Positions 1 through 7,808 of a DNA stretch of 17,821 bases are shown here, piece by piece. Position 1 is the stretch's first letter. Each line of letters begins with the position of its first letter. Position numbers and translations under genes: made by a program. This stretch comes from Paenibacillaceae bacterium UBA6304 (GTDB lineage: Bacteria > Bacillota > Bacilli > Paenibacillales > Paenibacillaceae): NCBI GenBank assembly GCA_002439285.1, contig DJTQ01000318.1, forward strand, positions 1 through 17,821. Reading direction: 5' to 3'. Under the pieces are notes generated by a model. The model was not told where the DNA came from, ran no database searches, and saw only the letters and a list, made by a program, of their open reading frames with translations.

Positions 1-107
1 CGGGAATGCTGCAAATCGTTAAACCGTTCTTCCGCAGCCGCGCTTCCTGCCGAAATAAGCATGGAACCGAGCGCGACACCGAGAATCGTCATCATTTTCA
101 AATTCAT
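1..107 (-). CDS. Exported protein, N-terminal fragment (signal peptide)
   Basis: Only the first 35 codons lie in the window and the gene continues past position 1. The ATG at 107 is preceded by AGAGGTG at a suitable distance. The visible protein begins MNLKMMTILGVALGSM, a basic n-region followed by a hydrophobic core, then SAGSAAAEE, a typical AxA signal-peptidase I site with cleavage near residue 25. The first mature residues, EERFNDLQHS, resemble the opening of an S-layer homology repeat (F-x-D...), but too little is visible to assign a family. It is therefore an exported or cell-envelope protein of unknown function. It reads in the same direction as the catabolic locus but is separated from it by a terminator, so it is probably an independent transcription unit. 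Confidence 0.7.
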   Translation of the reverse strand, partial: MNLKMMTILGVALGSMLISAGSAAAEERFNDLQHS

Positions 108-242
108 CTGTACACCTCTTAGCTGTTCTTTGATTGATTAGACGTCCCTGATCTATCATTTGTTGCGTTTGTACCCTTTGACACACTTTGCCAAGGAAAT
201 AATAACTTTGCTGTGTTCTTCACCTTTCGCCTGTACAAAAAA

Positions 243-267
243 TTAAAAAAGCCTGAATTCATCAGGC
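243..267 (-). terminator. Rho-independent terminator of the catabolic locus
   Basis: On the minus strand a six-pair stem GCCTGA/TCAGGC with a five-base loop is followed directly by six T residues. It lies about 35 bases beyond the stop codon of the regulator gene and ends the long minus-strand locus. The rest of 108-302 shows no clear gene or consensus promoter. Confidence 0.75.
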
Positions 268-302
268 AATTTAACTTTATCCCTATATGTATCTAATCAG
301 AT

Positions 303-1655
303 TTATCGAATGAGTCCATTCAAAAATTGAATTCGGTATTTTTGCCTAGGGCGACCACGGGAAGCTCCCTTTTCCTCGCCAATAATGTCAACGAGCCCGG
401 CATCCATCCAGTTCAGCAAGAACCGGTGCGCACTTCGGGTAGTCACTCCAAGAACAGAAGCTAAATCCTGAGCATAATAGTCAAGTTTGCCAAAACGTGT
501 GATATGAGCGATCAGCTTGCTTAAGTAGATTGAAGTTAAACCGGCAGATTCCGCCCTTTTGACCAGAACGGAATCGACCAGAGAAAGATCCAGTTCCATC
601 GGCTCCGTCATTTCGAGCGGCCCGATGACGCTTTCGTCTTCCCGCAAAATAAAGCAATTGTTGCCTCCCCCATCCTGGGCCAACCGCAGAGCTTGTCTTG
701 CATGCTCCCCGGCTTCTCCCGCCGAATAGCCGAACCCCACACCGATACTGAGTAGCAGGCCGAAGGACTTTTGGGCTTTTTTGGCCAAAGGAATCCGCTT
801 GTAACCTCCGGTCTCACGCTCGAAGATGCCACGAGTCGTTACAAACAAATACTCATTGCCGGCTACTTGTGTGAGATGCCCGTCCAGATACTCGGCAAAA
901 TTCAGAACCACATGATGTATTCCGAGCCGCAGCTGCCGAACTTCCTGTTCAGAACCGAGGGATTCTGTAAGTTTGGAGAAATTATCGACATGGATAATTC
1001 CCATGACGATTTGAGCTTCTTTATTCCTCCTCCATTCCGTAGCTAGCAGCGCACGTTCAAGGGTCACAATAATGTCCTGTTCCGTAGGTGCGATCCATTC
1101 GCTGGGGACACCCTCGGCGTTCAATTGATCCGTCACAATTTTTGATGAGGTTAAGGCGCAGGATGAACGGTTTAGTTGAAATTGTTCCCGATGGAAGCTC
1201 AGCAGTTCTTGTTCCGTAGGAGTTACATTATTCTCATATACGGATATCTTCATTTCCGGACTGCCGAGCTCATCCAAGACGGTTTTGATCATGGTTAAAG
1301 TTAATGAATCGACAGATATAGACGTTACTGGGTGATTCCTCTTCAGGCAAAAAAGGCTGCGATATAATCCTGATGCAGTTAAAGGGATAAACAGTGCAGG
1401 GATCTCAAACCGATAATTTCCCTTCACGAGCTGATACGAATGATGTTCGGCAAAAAGTAGTACTTCCGCCTCCATAGCTGCGGCACTTGCCAGCTTGCCG
1501 GCTTCGGATATCTGTTTATAACATTTAATGATCGGATCGAAGGAGGGAAATCCCTTAAGACAGTTTAATATTTTCTGCATCAGAACTTCAGGGCCGATAA
1601 TCGCAATTCTTATTCCTGACATTTCAGAGGTCTCAGTCTGCTGTTCCATCCACAT
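303..1655 (-). CDS. Transcriptional regulator: PrpR-like N-domain, degenerate GGDEF-like domain, winged helix
   Basis: This is a 450-residue cytoplasmic regulator and the last gene of the locus. Residues about 14-205 look like a two-lobed alpha/beta sensor of the type seen at the N-terminus of PrpR-like regulators; it starts IRIAIIGPE and closes with a TEQDI segment. Residues about 214-340 resemble a GGDEF/nucleotide-cyclase fold, but the signature loop reads AGNEY (265-269) instead of GGDEF, so diguanylate cyclase activity is unlikely. Residues about 372-446 form a helix-turn-helix plus a wing rich in Arg and Gly (RGRPRQKY). The ATG at 1655 is supported by GGAGG nine bases upstream. The gap to the preceding aldolase gene is 61 bases with no terminator, so it is probably co-transcribed and regulates the locus, perhaps sensing a pathway intermediate. 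The domain calls come from sequence pattern, not a search. Confidence 0.75.
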   Translation of the reverse strand: MWMEQQTETSEMSGIRIAIIGPEVLMQKILNCLKGFPSFDPIIKCYKQISEAGKLASAAAMEAEVLLFAEHHSYQLVKGNYRFEIPALFIPLTASGLYRSLFCLKRNHPVTSISVDSLTLTMIKTVLDELGSPEMKISVYENNVTPTEQELLSFHREQFQLNRSSCALTSSKIVTDQLNAEGVPSEWIAPTEQDIIVTLERALLATEWRRNKEAQIVMGIIHVDNFSKLTESLGSEQEVRQLRLGIHHVVLNFAEYLDGHLTQVAGNEYLFVTTRGIFERETGGYKRIPLAKKAQKSFGLLLSIGVGFGYSAGEAGEHARQALRLAQDGGGNNCFILREDESVIGPLEMTEPMELDLSLVDSVLVKRAESAGLTSIYLSKLIAHITRFGKLDYYAQDLASVLGVTTRSAHRFLLNWMDAGLVDIIGEEKGASRGRPRQKYRIQFLNGLIR

Positions 1656-1672
1656 GATGATACGCCTCCGGC

Positions 1673-1696
1673 AAAGATTTTTCGAAAATGATCTTT
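1673..1696. repeat. Inverted repeat just upstream of the regulator RBS
   Basis: AAAGAT and ATCTTT flank an inner palindrome TTTTCGAAAA, with a two-base bulge (TG). It lies immediately upstream of the GGAGG of the regulator gene and has no trailing T-run, so it is not a terminator. It could be an operator for autoregulation or an mRNA hairpin close to the ribosome binding site. Confidence 0.4.
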
Positions 1697-1716
1697 ACTG
1701 TTAACTATATCACAGT

Positions 1717-2784
1717 TTAACTTTGGAGCCAGCGATTAAGATTAGCCGCTACAAACTGATCATCATTCAGGTGAGGGTAAGCTCTGTAGACGCGGTCAAT
1801 TTCTTCCTGCTGCCCTGGCGACAACTCCTCATCAACATTAAGGCAATAGCGCCCTTCCAATAATCCTTGATGCCGCAGCACCTCATGAATACCGGGAATG
1901 CACCCGTGAAAGGAATGTGCAGGGTCAAAGAAAGCGGCGTTGCTATCCGTAATCTCCGCTCCCAGGGACAACCATTTGCTGTCGATGGCAGGAGACTTTC
2001 TCACATTCTTAATACTGTCCAGCAGATCGACCGCCTTCTTAGTCCAGACAGCCCAGTGTCCAAGTAATCCTCCAACGATTTGTTTCTCGACGATTTCTCC
2101 ATCAACGGGATAACGATAAGTTGTCAGCAAATCCGCAACAATGTTATCATCGTTCCCCGTATAGAGCGCGATATCATCACGGCGGCTGGATTCCATAACC
2201 GCACGGATGACATCCCAGGATTGATACCGGTTAAAAGGCGCCAGCTTAATGGCTATAACTCCTTCAATCTCGGCGAATGCACGCCAGAACTCATAGCTCA
2301 GTCTTCTTCCCCCCACTGAAGGCTGAAGGTAAAAGCCAAACACAGGAATGATCTCCACGACCTTCCTAGTTCTCTCCAGCAGTTCCTCCTCGCTCCAGTC
2401 CTGAAGTGCGCCCATGCTGAGCAGGCCGGCTTCATAACCTAGACGGGCCGCCAGCTTCGCTTCATGAATAGCTTGTTCCGTCGGACCGCAAATGCCGGCC
2501 ACCTTTAAGAATGGGCGACCCAGTCCCGCCCGCTGAACTTCTTCCGCTGCCAGCCTTAACACCGGTTCCAAGAGATCAACGCCGGGATTCCGGATTTCAA
2601 ACTGCGTGGAATGAACGGCTACGGCAATCCCGCCGGCACCTGCATCTATATAGTATCGGGTAAGTGCCCTTTGCCTCCGTTCATCAAGTCTCCGCGAGGA
2701 ATCAAGGGCCAGCGGATGCGCCGGAATCGCCAGCCCGTCATGCAACGCCGCATACAGCGCCGGTGACAGTCTTGAATCCTTCAT
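1717..2784 (-). CDS. DapA/NanA-family (class I, Schiff-base) aldolase or dehydratase
   Basis: This is a 355-residue TIM-barrel protein of the dihydrodipicolinate synthase / N-acetylneuraminate lyase family. These enzymes form a Schiff base with a 2-keto acid and carry out aldol cleavage, condensation or dehydration. The predicted Schiff-base lysine is K180 in GVIAIKLAPF, the tyrosine is Y152 in GFYLQPSVGG, and TGND lies at 209-212. In a sugar-acid locus it would suit cleavage of a 2-keto-3-deoxy acid to pyruvate and an aldehyde; that role is inferred. It is longer than the usual roughly 300 residues, with an extra C-terminal helical region. The longest frame starts at 2829, but ATG 2784 is preceded by GGGAGGG and shares one base with the TGA of the upstream SDR gene (TGATG), which indicates translational coupling. 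Confidence 0.8.
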   Translation of the reverse strand: MKDSRLSPALYAALHDGLAIPAHPLALDSSRRLDERRQRALTRYYIDAGAGGIAVAVHSTQFEIRNPGVDLLEPVLRLAAEEVQRAGLGRPFLKVAGICGPTEQAIHEAKLAARLGYEAGLLSMGALQDWSEEELLERTRKVVEIIPVFGFYLQPSVGGRRLSYEFWRAFAEIEGVIAIKLAPFNRYQSWDVIRAVMESSRRDDIALYTGNDDNIVADLLTTYRYPVDGEIVEKQIVGGLLGHWAVWTKKAVDLLDSIKNVRKSPAIDSKWLSLGAEITDSNAAFFDPAHSFHGCIPGIHEVLRHQGLLEGRYCLNVDEELSPGQQEEIDRVYRAYPHLNDDQFVAANLNRWLQS

Positions 2785-3803
2785 CAATATTTTCCCTCCC
2801 GCTCCTGATAATGCGTTTCCTTCTTCCAATCCTCCCGATCATGAAGCACCCAGTGTCCTACCCAATCAATCATCTCATTCAGTGTGACTTTGGGATAACC
2901 GAAGGTCTGCATTGCTATGGCCGAATTGCTCAGCAAAACTGTGGTGGCCTCTTCACCGACAAGGTTAGGATCTACGCCGAAGATTTCGCCAAAACGGCCC
3001 GCAGCCCAACGTAGCGACATTGTTTCCGGCCCCGTTACATTCATGAACTTCGGCGGGCAACTGCAATTATTCAGGGCGCGAAGCGCAATTTCATTCGCAT
3101 CTCCCTGCCAAATCACGTTGGCATGTCCTATGGTGATATCGATCGGCTTTCCTTCCTTTACCGCTTTGGCCACTTCTTGCAGGATGCCATATCGCAGATC
3201 AATAGCATAGTTAAGCCTATAAATGAACATGGGAATCTGATACTTATGCGAAAAATGTTCAAATACCCTTTCTCGGCCCAGGCAGGATTGTCCATATTCC
3301 CCATTCCCGGCAGGAGAGCACTGTTCGGTGGCTCCGCCAAGCGTCAGCGGTGTCAGAGGATATACATTACCTGTTGAGAAAACAACAATCCGCGAATTCT
3401 TGAACTTATCGGCCACTCTTCCAGGCAAATAAGCATTCATAGCCCAAGTAAGATGTTCATTGCCCGTTGTGCCAAACTTATAGCCGGCCATAAAAATAAT
3501 GTTCTTCACGTCGGGTAGCGCTTGCAACTCGTTATCGTTCAAAATATCAGCAGCGATCGTCTCTACCCCGCTCTTCTCAAGCTCATTTCTCAATCCTTCC
3601 GAAGAGAAACGTGCTACACCAATTACTCTTTTCTTGAGGCCTGCCTGCTTTATCGCGTTAACAGCCAGTCTTGCCATGCTGGGACCCATCTTTCCTCCCA
3701 CGCCCAATAGCATAATATCTCCATCCACTGCCGCCAAATCGCTGAGCAGTTCAGCGGAAGGCTCAGCCAGCTTGTTTTCAAGTTCTTGAACGTCTCTGAA
3801 CAC
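2784..3803 (-). CDS. NAD(P)-dependent epimerase/dehydratase-like extended SDR, atypical active site
   Basis: This is a 339-residue Rossmann protein. Its nucleotide-binding loop is GVGGKMG (34-40), a variant of the GxxGxxG of extended short-chain dehydrogenases. The family serine/threonine is present (FSTGNVY, S143/T144) and so is the tyrosine Y170, but the usual YxxxK reads YGQSC, so the catalytic lysine is replaced by C174. It may therefore bind NAD(P) with altered chemistry, or use a different lysine or arginine (R177 and R179 follow). The frame is open from 3881, but that start would overlap the preceding gene by 50 bases. A GTG at 3803 sits eight bases after GGAGGGG and gives a 28-base gap, so it is chosen. 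Its role is presumably oxidation/reduction or epimerization of a sugar intermediate; the substrate is unknown. Confidence 0.78.
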   Translation of the reverse strand: MFRDVQELENKLAEPSAELLSDLAAVDGDIMLLGVGGKMGPSMARLAVNAIKQAGLKKRVIGVARFSSEGLRNELEKSGVETIAADILNDNELQALPDVKNIIFMAGYKFGTTGNEHLTWAMNAYLPGRVADKFKNSRIVVFSTGNVYPLTPLTLGGATEQCSPAGNGEYGQSCLGRERVFEHFSHKYQIPMFIYRLNYAIDLRYGILQEVAKAVKEGKPIDITIGHANVIWQGDANEIALRALNNCSCPPKFMNVTGPETMSLRWAAGRFGEIFGVDPNLVGEEATTVLLSNSAIAMQTFGYPKVTLNEMIDWVGHWVLHDREDWKKETHYQEREGKY

Positions 3804-3831
3804 CTTAGCATCCCCTCCAATATCATTACTT

Positions 3832-4722
3832 TTATAAATAAATAGTTTTTCCGGTTTTCTTGCTTTCATTGGCCGCTTCAATAAACCTGATGACTTGCAG
3901 GGTTACGTCCATAGGAACAGCAGGGACACCGGTTTGAAATAAGCTCATGACTTGCTCCAGCAAGCTGGCATAGAAGGGTTTGTCCGCGGAATTAACGGTA
4001 ATAAATGCGGAATTCTGTTCCCCGTGAACGCTCGCCACAAACGGGAGCTCTCCAGAGCGGCTGCCTTTCAACATACCGCTTCTTCCATCCTTCCAGACCC
4101 CTGAGATAATCTCCAAATCACCGGATGAGGTAGCACGGACGCTGCGGCAATCCGGGCCCATCAAGGTAAACATCATTTCCACCAGATGAATGCCATACCA
4201 GAAATACCCCTTCTGCGTCGGTTCCATATACATCGGTCCAAAGCATTCTACGTTTGTAATTCGTTCATTGTTGGTATTAAGATATTGGGTTATGGCCTCC
4301 GCATAACGAAGTGCCGAAGTGCTCATAACAGGAACTGCAGCTTCTTGTGCGAGCTGTGCAATGACTCTCGCTTCCTCCAGGCTGTTCGCCAGCGGTTTAT
4401 CGATGAAGACCGGCTTCCCAAAGGGGACGATCTTTTCAAAAAGCTCACGATGCACGTATCCGTCGGCAGACAACAATAAAATAGCGTCACATTCCTCCGC
4501 AACCTCTTCCGGCCTTTCGGCCAGCCGGACGCCAAATCGTTGCTTTAGATCCTCTGCATAACCGGTAACTCTCGAAATACTAAGCTCGAAATTCGCCGAT
4601 CCTCCCGGAAATGCGGTGATCACCTGGCCGCCCTCGACATGATATGGATGCGCTTTATCATTCAGAAGCTCTGTAAAGGCAACCGAATGAGAGGTATCTG
4701 TGCCAATGATGCCGATCTTCAT
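3832..4722 (-). CDS. Gfo/Idh/MocA-family oxidoreductase (second copy, divergent)
   Basis: This 296-residue protein has an N-terminal NAD(P)-binding Rossmann fold (MKIGIIGTDTSHS) and a C-terminal Gfo/Idh/MocA alpha/beta domain. The family EKP motif appears as IDKP (K109), and a histidine corresponding to the catalytic one is present in YGIHLVEMM (H179). It is shorter and clearly diverged from the other Gfo/Idh gene in the locus, so it is not a recent duplicate. Typical reactions are NAD(P)-dependent oxidation of a sugar or cyclitol hydroxyl; some relatives have other roles. Start choice: ATG 4722 gives the family-typical N-terminus and has GGAG five bases upstream. ATG 4734, after AAGGGG, is equally possible and would add MGEG; the frame opens with GTG at 4743. 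Confidence 0.8.
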   Translation of the reverse strand: MKIGIIGTDTSHSVAFTELLNDKAHPYHVEGGQVITAFPGGSANFELSISRVTGYAEDLKQRFGVRLAERPEEVAEECDAILLLSADGYVHRELFEKIVPFGKPVFIDKPLANSLEEARVIAQLAQEAAVPVMSTSALRYAEAITQYLNTNNERITNVECFGPMYMEPTQKGYFWYGIHLVEMMFTLMGPDCRSVRATSSGDLEIISGVWKDGRSGMLKGSRSGELPFVASVHGEQNSAFITVNSADKPFYASLLEQVMSLFQTGVPAVPMDVTLQVIRFIEAANESKKTGKTIYL

Positions 4723-4754
4723 TCCTTCTCCCATAAGAGCCACCCCTTAATAAA

Positions 4755-4784
4755 CTATGAATTTAGATACTATGAATCTATGAA
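4755..4784. repeat. Three short CTATGAA direct repeats
   Basis: CTATGAA occurs at 4755-4761, 4770-4776 and 4778-4784, all in the same orientation, in the 74-base gap between the MDR gene and the second Gfo/Idh gene. The spacing is uneven (15 and 8 bases). It could be a processing or binding site, or simply AT-rich chance repetition. Confidence 0.25.
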
Positions 4785-4796
4785 GGGCAACACAAA

Positions 4797-5810
4797 TCAA
4801 TCGTAACGCAACAAAACTCCTAGTGATTCACCAATGTTCTTATTCATGGCGAGATAAGCATTAGGTGCTTCATGAATCGAATACTCTTGTGTTATCAGCG
4901 AATTCACTTGAAGAATACCCTCTTCAATTTGCCGGACAAATTCAGCCATATTCCGACCTTCTGTCCAACGAATATACGATTTGGGATAATCGATATTCCG
5001 ATCTTCATATTGTTCGTCATATCGACCGGGGCCTGCTGCGCGGGCAATTAAGAAATCCGCTTCCTTCTGAAAAAACAACTCGCGCGGGAACTCGATAGGC
5101 ACATTGCCGACAAGCACGAATTTGCCGCGAAAGGCCAACTTTTCCATACTTGTAGTGATTATTTTTGAGCTGGATGAATGAGCCACCAGTGAAATGCTGT
5201 CAAATCCGTGTCCCTCAGTAAACAGGTCGATCTGTTGGTCGAGCTTTGGATCATTGGCTAGATAAGCTTCGATTCCGGAGGCTTTGACGGCAGCCACACG
5301 TGCAGGGTCCATGTCCGTTCCGAACACTCGGTAGTTGGCCTGCTTGCATAGTTGCGCCATCAGCTGGCCCAGTAATCCTAAGCCGACGATCCACACCGTT
5401 TCTCCAAACTGCAACCCCATTCTTCTTACACTATGAATTGCCACGGAGCTCAATCCGACAAAGGCTGCTTCCCGCAGCTTTTCCTCTGAAGACAGTTTCA
5501 CACAAAGTTGTCTCGGTACGGATAATTGTTCAGCATGATAAACGTAGGGGCCGCCGTAACAAGCAACAAGATCACCGGGTTTTAGATCAGTTATCTTCGC
5601 GCCAACCGAAACCACCTGGCCCGAGGCGCTATAACCAAGCTTGAATCCGTCAGGAACATCTATGTTATGGATCAGGTTTAATTCCGTACCGGGACTGATA
5701 GAAGAATACTTAACTTTAACAAGCACCCGATAGGGATGGTCTTCCGTGATCTGAGGCGCTTCCGCCTCCTCAAGTATGGCCGCCTTCTGTTTCACGACGA
5801 TCTGCTTCAT
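4797..5810 (-). CDS. Medium-chain dehydrogenase/reductase lacking zinc ligands
   Basis: This 337-residue protein has the two-domain medium-chain dehydrogenase layout: a GroES-like N-domain (about 1-125) and a Rossmann domain with VGLGLLG (142-148), followed by an acidic residue (D166) that favours NAD over NADP. The usual catalytic-zinc residues are absent: the GICGTD-type cysteine is replaced by SSISPGTE (36-43), and the GHE segment reads GYS (59-61). No four-cysteine structural zinc loop is present. The SxSxGTE pattern occurs in MDR relatives of bacteriochlorophyllide dehydrogenase and in Gfo/Idh-linked oxidoreductases. The ATG at 5810 has AAAGGGG upstream. It lies 37 bases after the isomerase gene and is probably co-transcribed; it presumably oxidizes or reduces a sugar-derived substrate. 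Confidence 0.82.
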   Translation of the reverse strand: MKQIVVKQKAAILEEAEAPQITEDHPYRVLVKVKYSSISPGTELNLIHNIDVPDGFKLGYSASGQVVSVGAKITDLKPGDLVACYGGPYVYHAEQLSVPRQLCVKLSSEEKLREAAFVGLSSVAIHSVRRMGLQFGETVWIVGLGLLGQLMAQLCKQANYRVFGTDMDPARVAAVKASGIEAYLANDPKLDQQIDLFTEGHGFDSISLVAHSSSSKIITTSMEKLAFRGKFVLVGNVPIEFPRELFFQKEADFLIARAAGPGRYDEQYEDRNIDYPKSYIRWTEGRNMAEFVRQIEEGILQVNSLITQEYSIHEAPNAYLAMNKNIGESLGVLLRYD

Positions 5811-5847
5811 ATCCGTTATCCCCTTTACTATGAGATGAAATTGAATG

Positions 5848-6729
5848 CTATCGGTAGTTCTGAATAAATGTCACGGCGTTGCGAATGTCACGTTCCGGGT
5901 CGTCGCCAACTTCTCGTTCAATGGTTAAATAGCCATCGTAACCTATATCCTGCAGTGCCTTGAAATAAGCGTTAAAATCCACTTTACCTTCCCCCAGCGG
6001 TAACTCTTCAAATAATTTGCCTTCACGCAGCAGTTGCGCGATCGCCTCATGCTTCATCGGCTCATAGCCTAAAGCGCCGTAAAGCACCCGTGGATCAAAG
6101 GGTTGATAGCGAATCCCGTCCTTTACATGGGTATGCACAATATAATCCTTAAGCAGATGTACGCCTTGCGCCGGATCATCGCCTGTCACCATGACCATAT
6201 TGGCGGGATCAAAATTAACCGAGACGCCCTTTGTACTAAAAGTATCCAAGAAACTCTTCAAATGCGCAGCCGGTTCAGGCCCTGTCTCCACAGCAAAATA
6301 GGCTCCTAAGCTAGTGGCATACTGCCCCAGTTCCTCACAGGCATCACGCATCGCTTCGTAGACCGAATTTTCTTCCTGTGGAACGATCCCTATATGTGTG
6401 GTAACGACATGGGTACCCAATTCAACCGCCAGATCCAATATTCGCTTGGATTTTTCGATTTTCTTCGCATTGGCTTGCCGATCCTGAAAGCCGTGACCCT
6501 CCAAATCGCCACATAGGGCTGAAATCTCCAAGCCTAGAGATGCGATATAATCCCGGAGATCCTTTCTGGCCCCGGTATTCAGGTTGTCCGGATCCATCTC
6601 GCCTTTAACGGCATAAATCTGTACCCCATCGGCACCGGCTTCTTTGGCTTTTCGCAAACCATCGCGTACCGGAAGACCAAAACTGTCAACAATCACGCCG
6701 ATTTTGTTATTCAAGGCATGCCTAGTCAT
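5848..6729 (-). CDS. Sugar phosphate isomerase/epimerase-like TIM barrel (AP endonuclease 2 fold)
   Basis: This 293-residue protein belongs to the xylose-isomerase-like / AP endonuclease 2 superfamily of metal-dependent TIM barrels. The expected metal-site residues are visible: E148 in FAVETGPEP, D174 in VNFDPANM, H201 in VHTHVKDG and E271 in LTIEREVG. The superfamily covers ketose 3-epimerases, inosose dehydratases and 3-keto-glycoside (including C-glycoside) cleaving enzymes. Its position 14 bases after a Gfo/Idh dehydrogenase gene suggests it acts on that enzyme's keto product, by epimerization, isomerization or elimination. The ATG at 6729 has AAGGGGGG eight bases upstream. The length is normal for the family and the active site looks intact. 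Confidence 0.85.
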   Translation of the reverse strand: MTRHALNNKIGVIVDSFGLPVRDGLRKAKEAGADGVQIYAVKGEMDPDNLNTGARKDLRDYIASLGLEISALCGDLEGHGFQDRQANAKKIEKSKRILDLAVELGTHVVTTHIGIVPQEENSVYEAMRDACEELGQYATSLGAYFAVETGPEPAAHLKSFLDTFSTKGVSVNFDPANMVMVTGDDPAQGVHLLKDYIVHTHVKDGIRYQPFDPRVLYGALGYEPMKHEAIAQLLREGKLFEELPLGEGKVDFNAYFKALQDIGYDGYLTIEREVGDDPERDIRNAVTFIQNYR

Positions 6730-6743
6730 TTGCAGAGCCCCCC

Positions 6744-7808
6744 TTAATTGAAATGTACTTCCTGTTGAAGCCTTGCCGACTCATAAATTGCACTAAGGAT
6801 CTTCATCATCTCCAGTCCGTCTTCCACTGGACTGATGGTGTTCGAGCGGCCGGTACAGCTATCGATAAAATGATTGATTTCATTCTGAAATCCCGAGATG
6901 AAATCGAAGGTGGGATAGTCGATCTGCGGGGTTGCATTCAGAATCGTATCGAATTTCTCCGAGATGATTTGCAGCCCCGGTTCAAGTTCAGCCCCGCCCT
7001 TGTCTCCGTATAATTTTACCGACATCTCATCTTGCTTCGCATGTAGCGTAAAGCTGACATCAACCATCAATGAGGCTCCATTCTCAAACCGGATAATGGC
7101 ATTGGCCAGGTCTTCAACATCATTGCGCTGTGCATCATAATCGGCCGCTTTATAAAAAGAAAGATTGTGTATATTTGAGCGATTTCCCAAGCAGGAGTAG
7201 GTATTTCCGCTTACACTTTTCACTTTGGGCTTGCCCATCAAGTACCAGCAAACATCGATAATATGGACGCCCAGATCAATGAGCGGACCGCCTCCTGAAG
7301 ATTCTTTTTCGGCAAACCATCCGCCCGGATTCCCTAGCCGCCGCAAACAAGTGGCTTTCGCGTAATAAATGTCACCCAGATCCCCGGCATCAATGAATTT
7401 CTTCAATACCTCCGTATTCTGGGAATACCTGCGCACAAATCCGACCTGCAGCACCTTGCCGTTGCTAGCGCTTACAGCCTCTGCAATTTCTTCCGCCTCG
7501 GATATGGTCTTACTTAATGGTTTTTCGACCAAGACATGCTTGCCTGCCTTTAGCGCTGCGATGCTGATTGGCGCATGCGTATTATTCCATGTGCAGATAC
7601 TTACAGCCTCAATCGAGTCGTCCGCCAGAAGCTCCCGGTAATCGGTATAAACATCGGGAATGCCGTACTTTAACGCAGCTTCCTGAGCTCGTTCCCGGTT
7701 GATATCGCAAACCGCCTGGAGATCTACCTCCGGATGATTGGCATAGGCCTGTAAATGGACACCTGAGATGGATCCTGCTCCGATCACGGCCACTTTAAGC
7801 TTGTTCAT
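6744..7808 (-). CDS. Gfo/Idh/MocA-family dehydrogenase (canonical copy)
   Basis: This is a 354-residue NAD(P)-dependent sugar or cyclitol dehydrogenase. The N-terminal Rossmann domain begins MNKLKVAVIGAGSISG. The EKP motif (VEKPLSK, K96) and the GGGPLIDLGVHIID segment with D178 and H182 give the usual catalytic set, so the enzyme should be active. The frame is open from 7931, but ATG 7808 follows AGGAGG by nine bases and gives the family-typical start. It overlaps the 3' end of the toroid-protein gene by 14 bases, which implies coupled translation. By analogy with the family it could oxidize a ring hydroxyl of a sugar or inositol, or a free or glycosidic C3-OH; the substrate is not determined. 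Confidence 0.87.
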   Translation of the reverse strand: MNKLKVAVIGAGSISGVHLQAYANHPEVDLQAVCDINRERAQEAALKYGIPDVYTDYRELLADDSIEAVSICTWNNTHAPISIAALKAGKHVLVEKPLSKTISEAEEIAEAVSASNGKVLQVGFVRRYSQNTEVLKKFIDAGDLGDIYYAKATCLRRLGNPGGWFAEKESSGGGPLIDLGVHIIDVCWYLMGKPKVKSVSGNTYSCLGNRSNIHNLSFYKAADYDAQRNDVEDLANAIIRFENGASLMVDVSFTLHAKQDEMSVKLYGDKGGAELEPGLQIISEKFDTILNATPQIDYPTFDFISGFQNEINHFIDSCTGRSNTISPVEDGLEMMKILSAIYESARLQQEVHFN

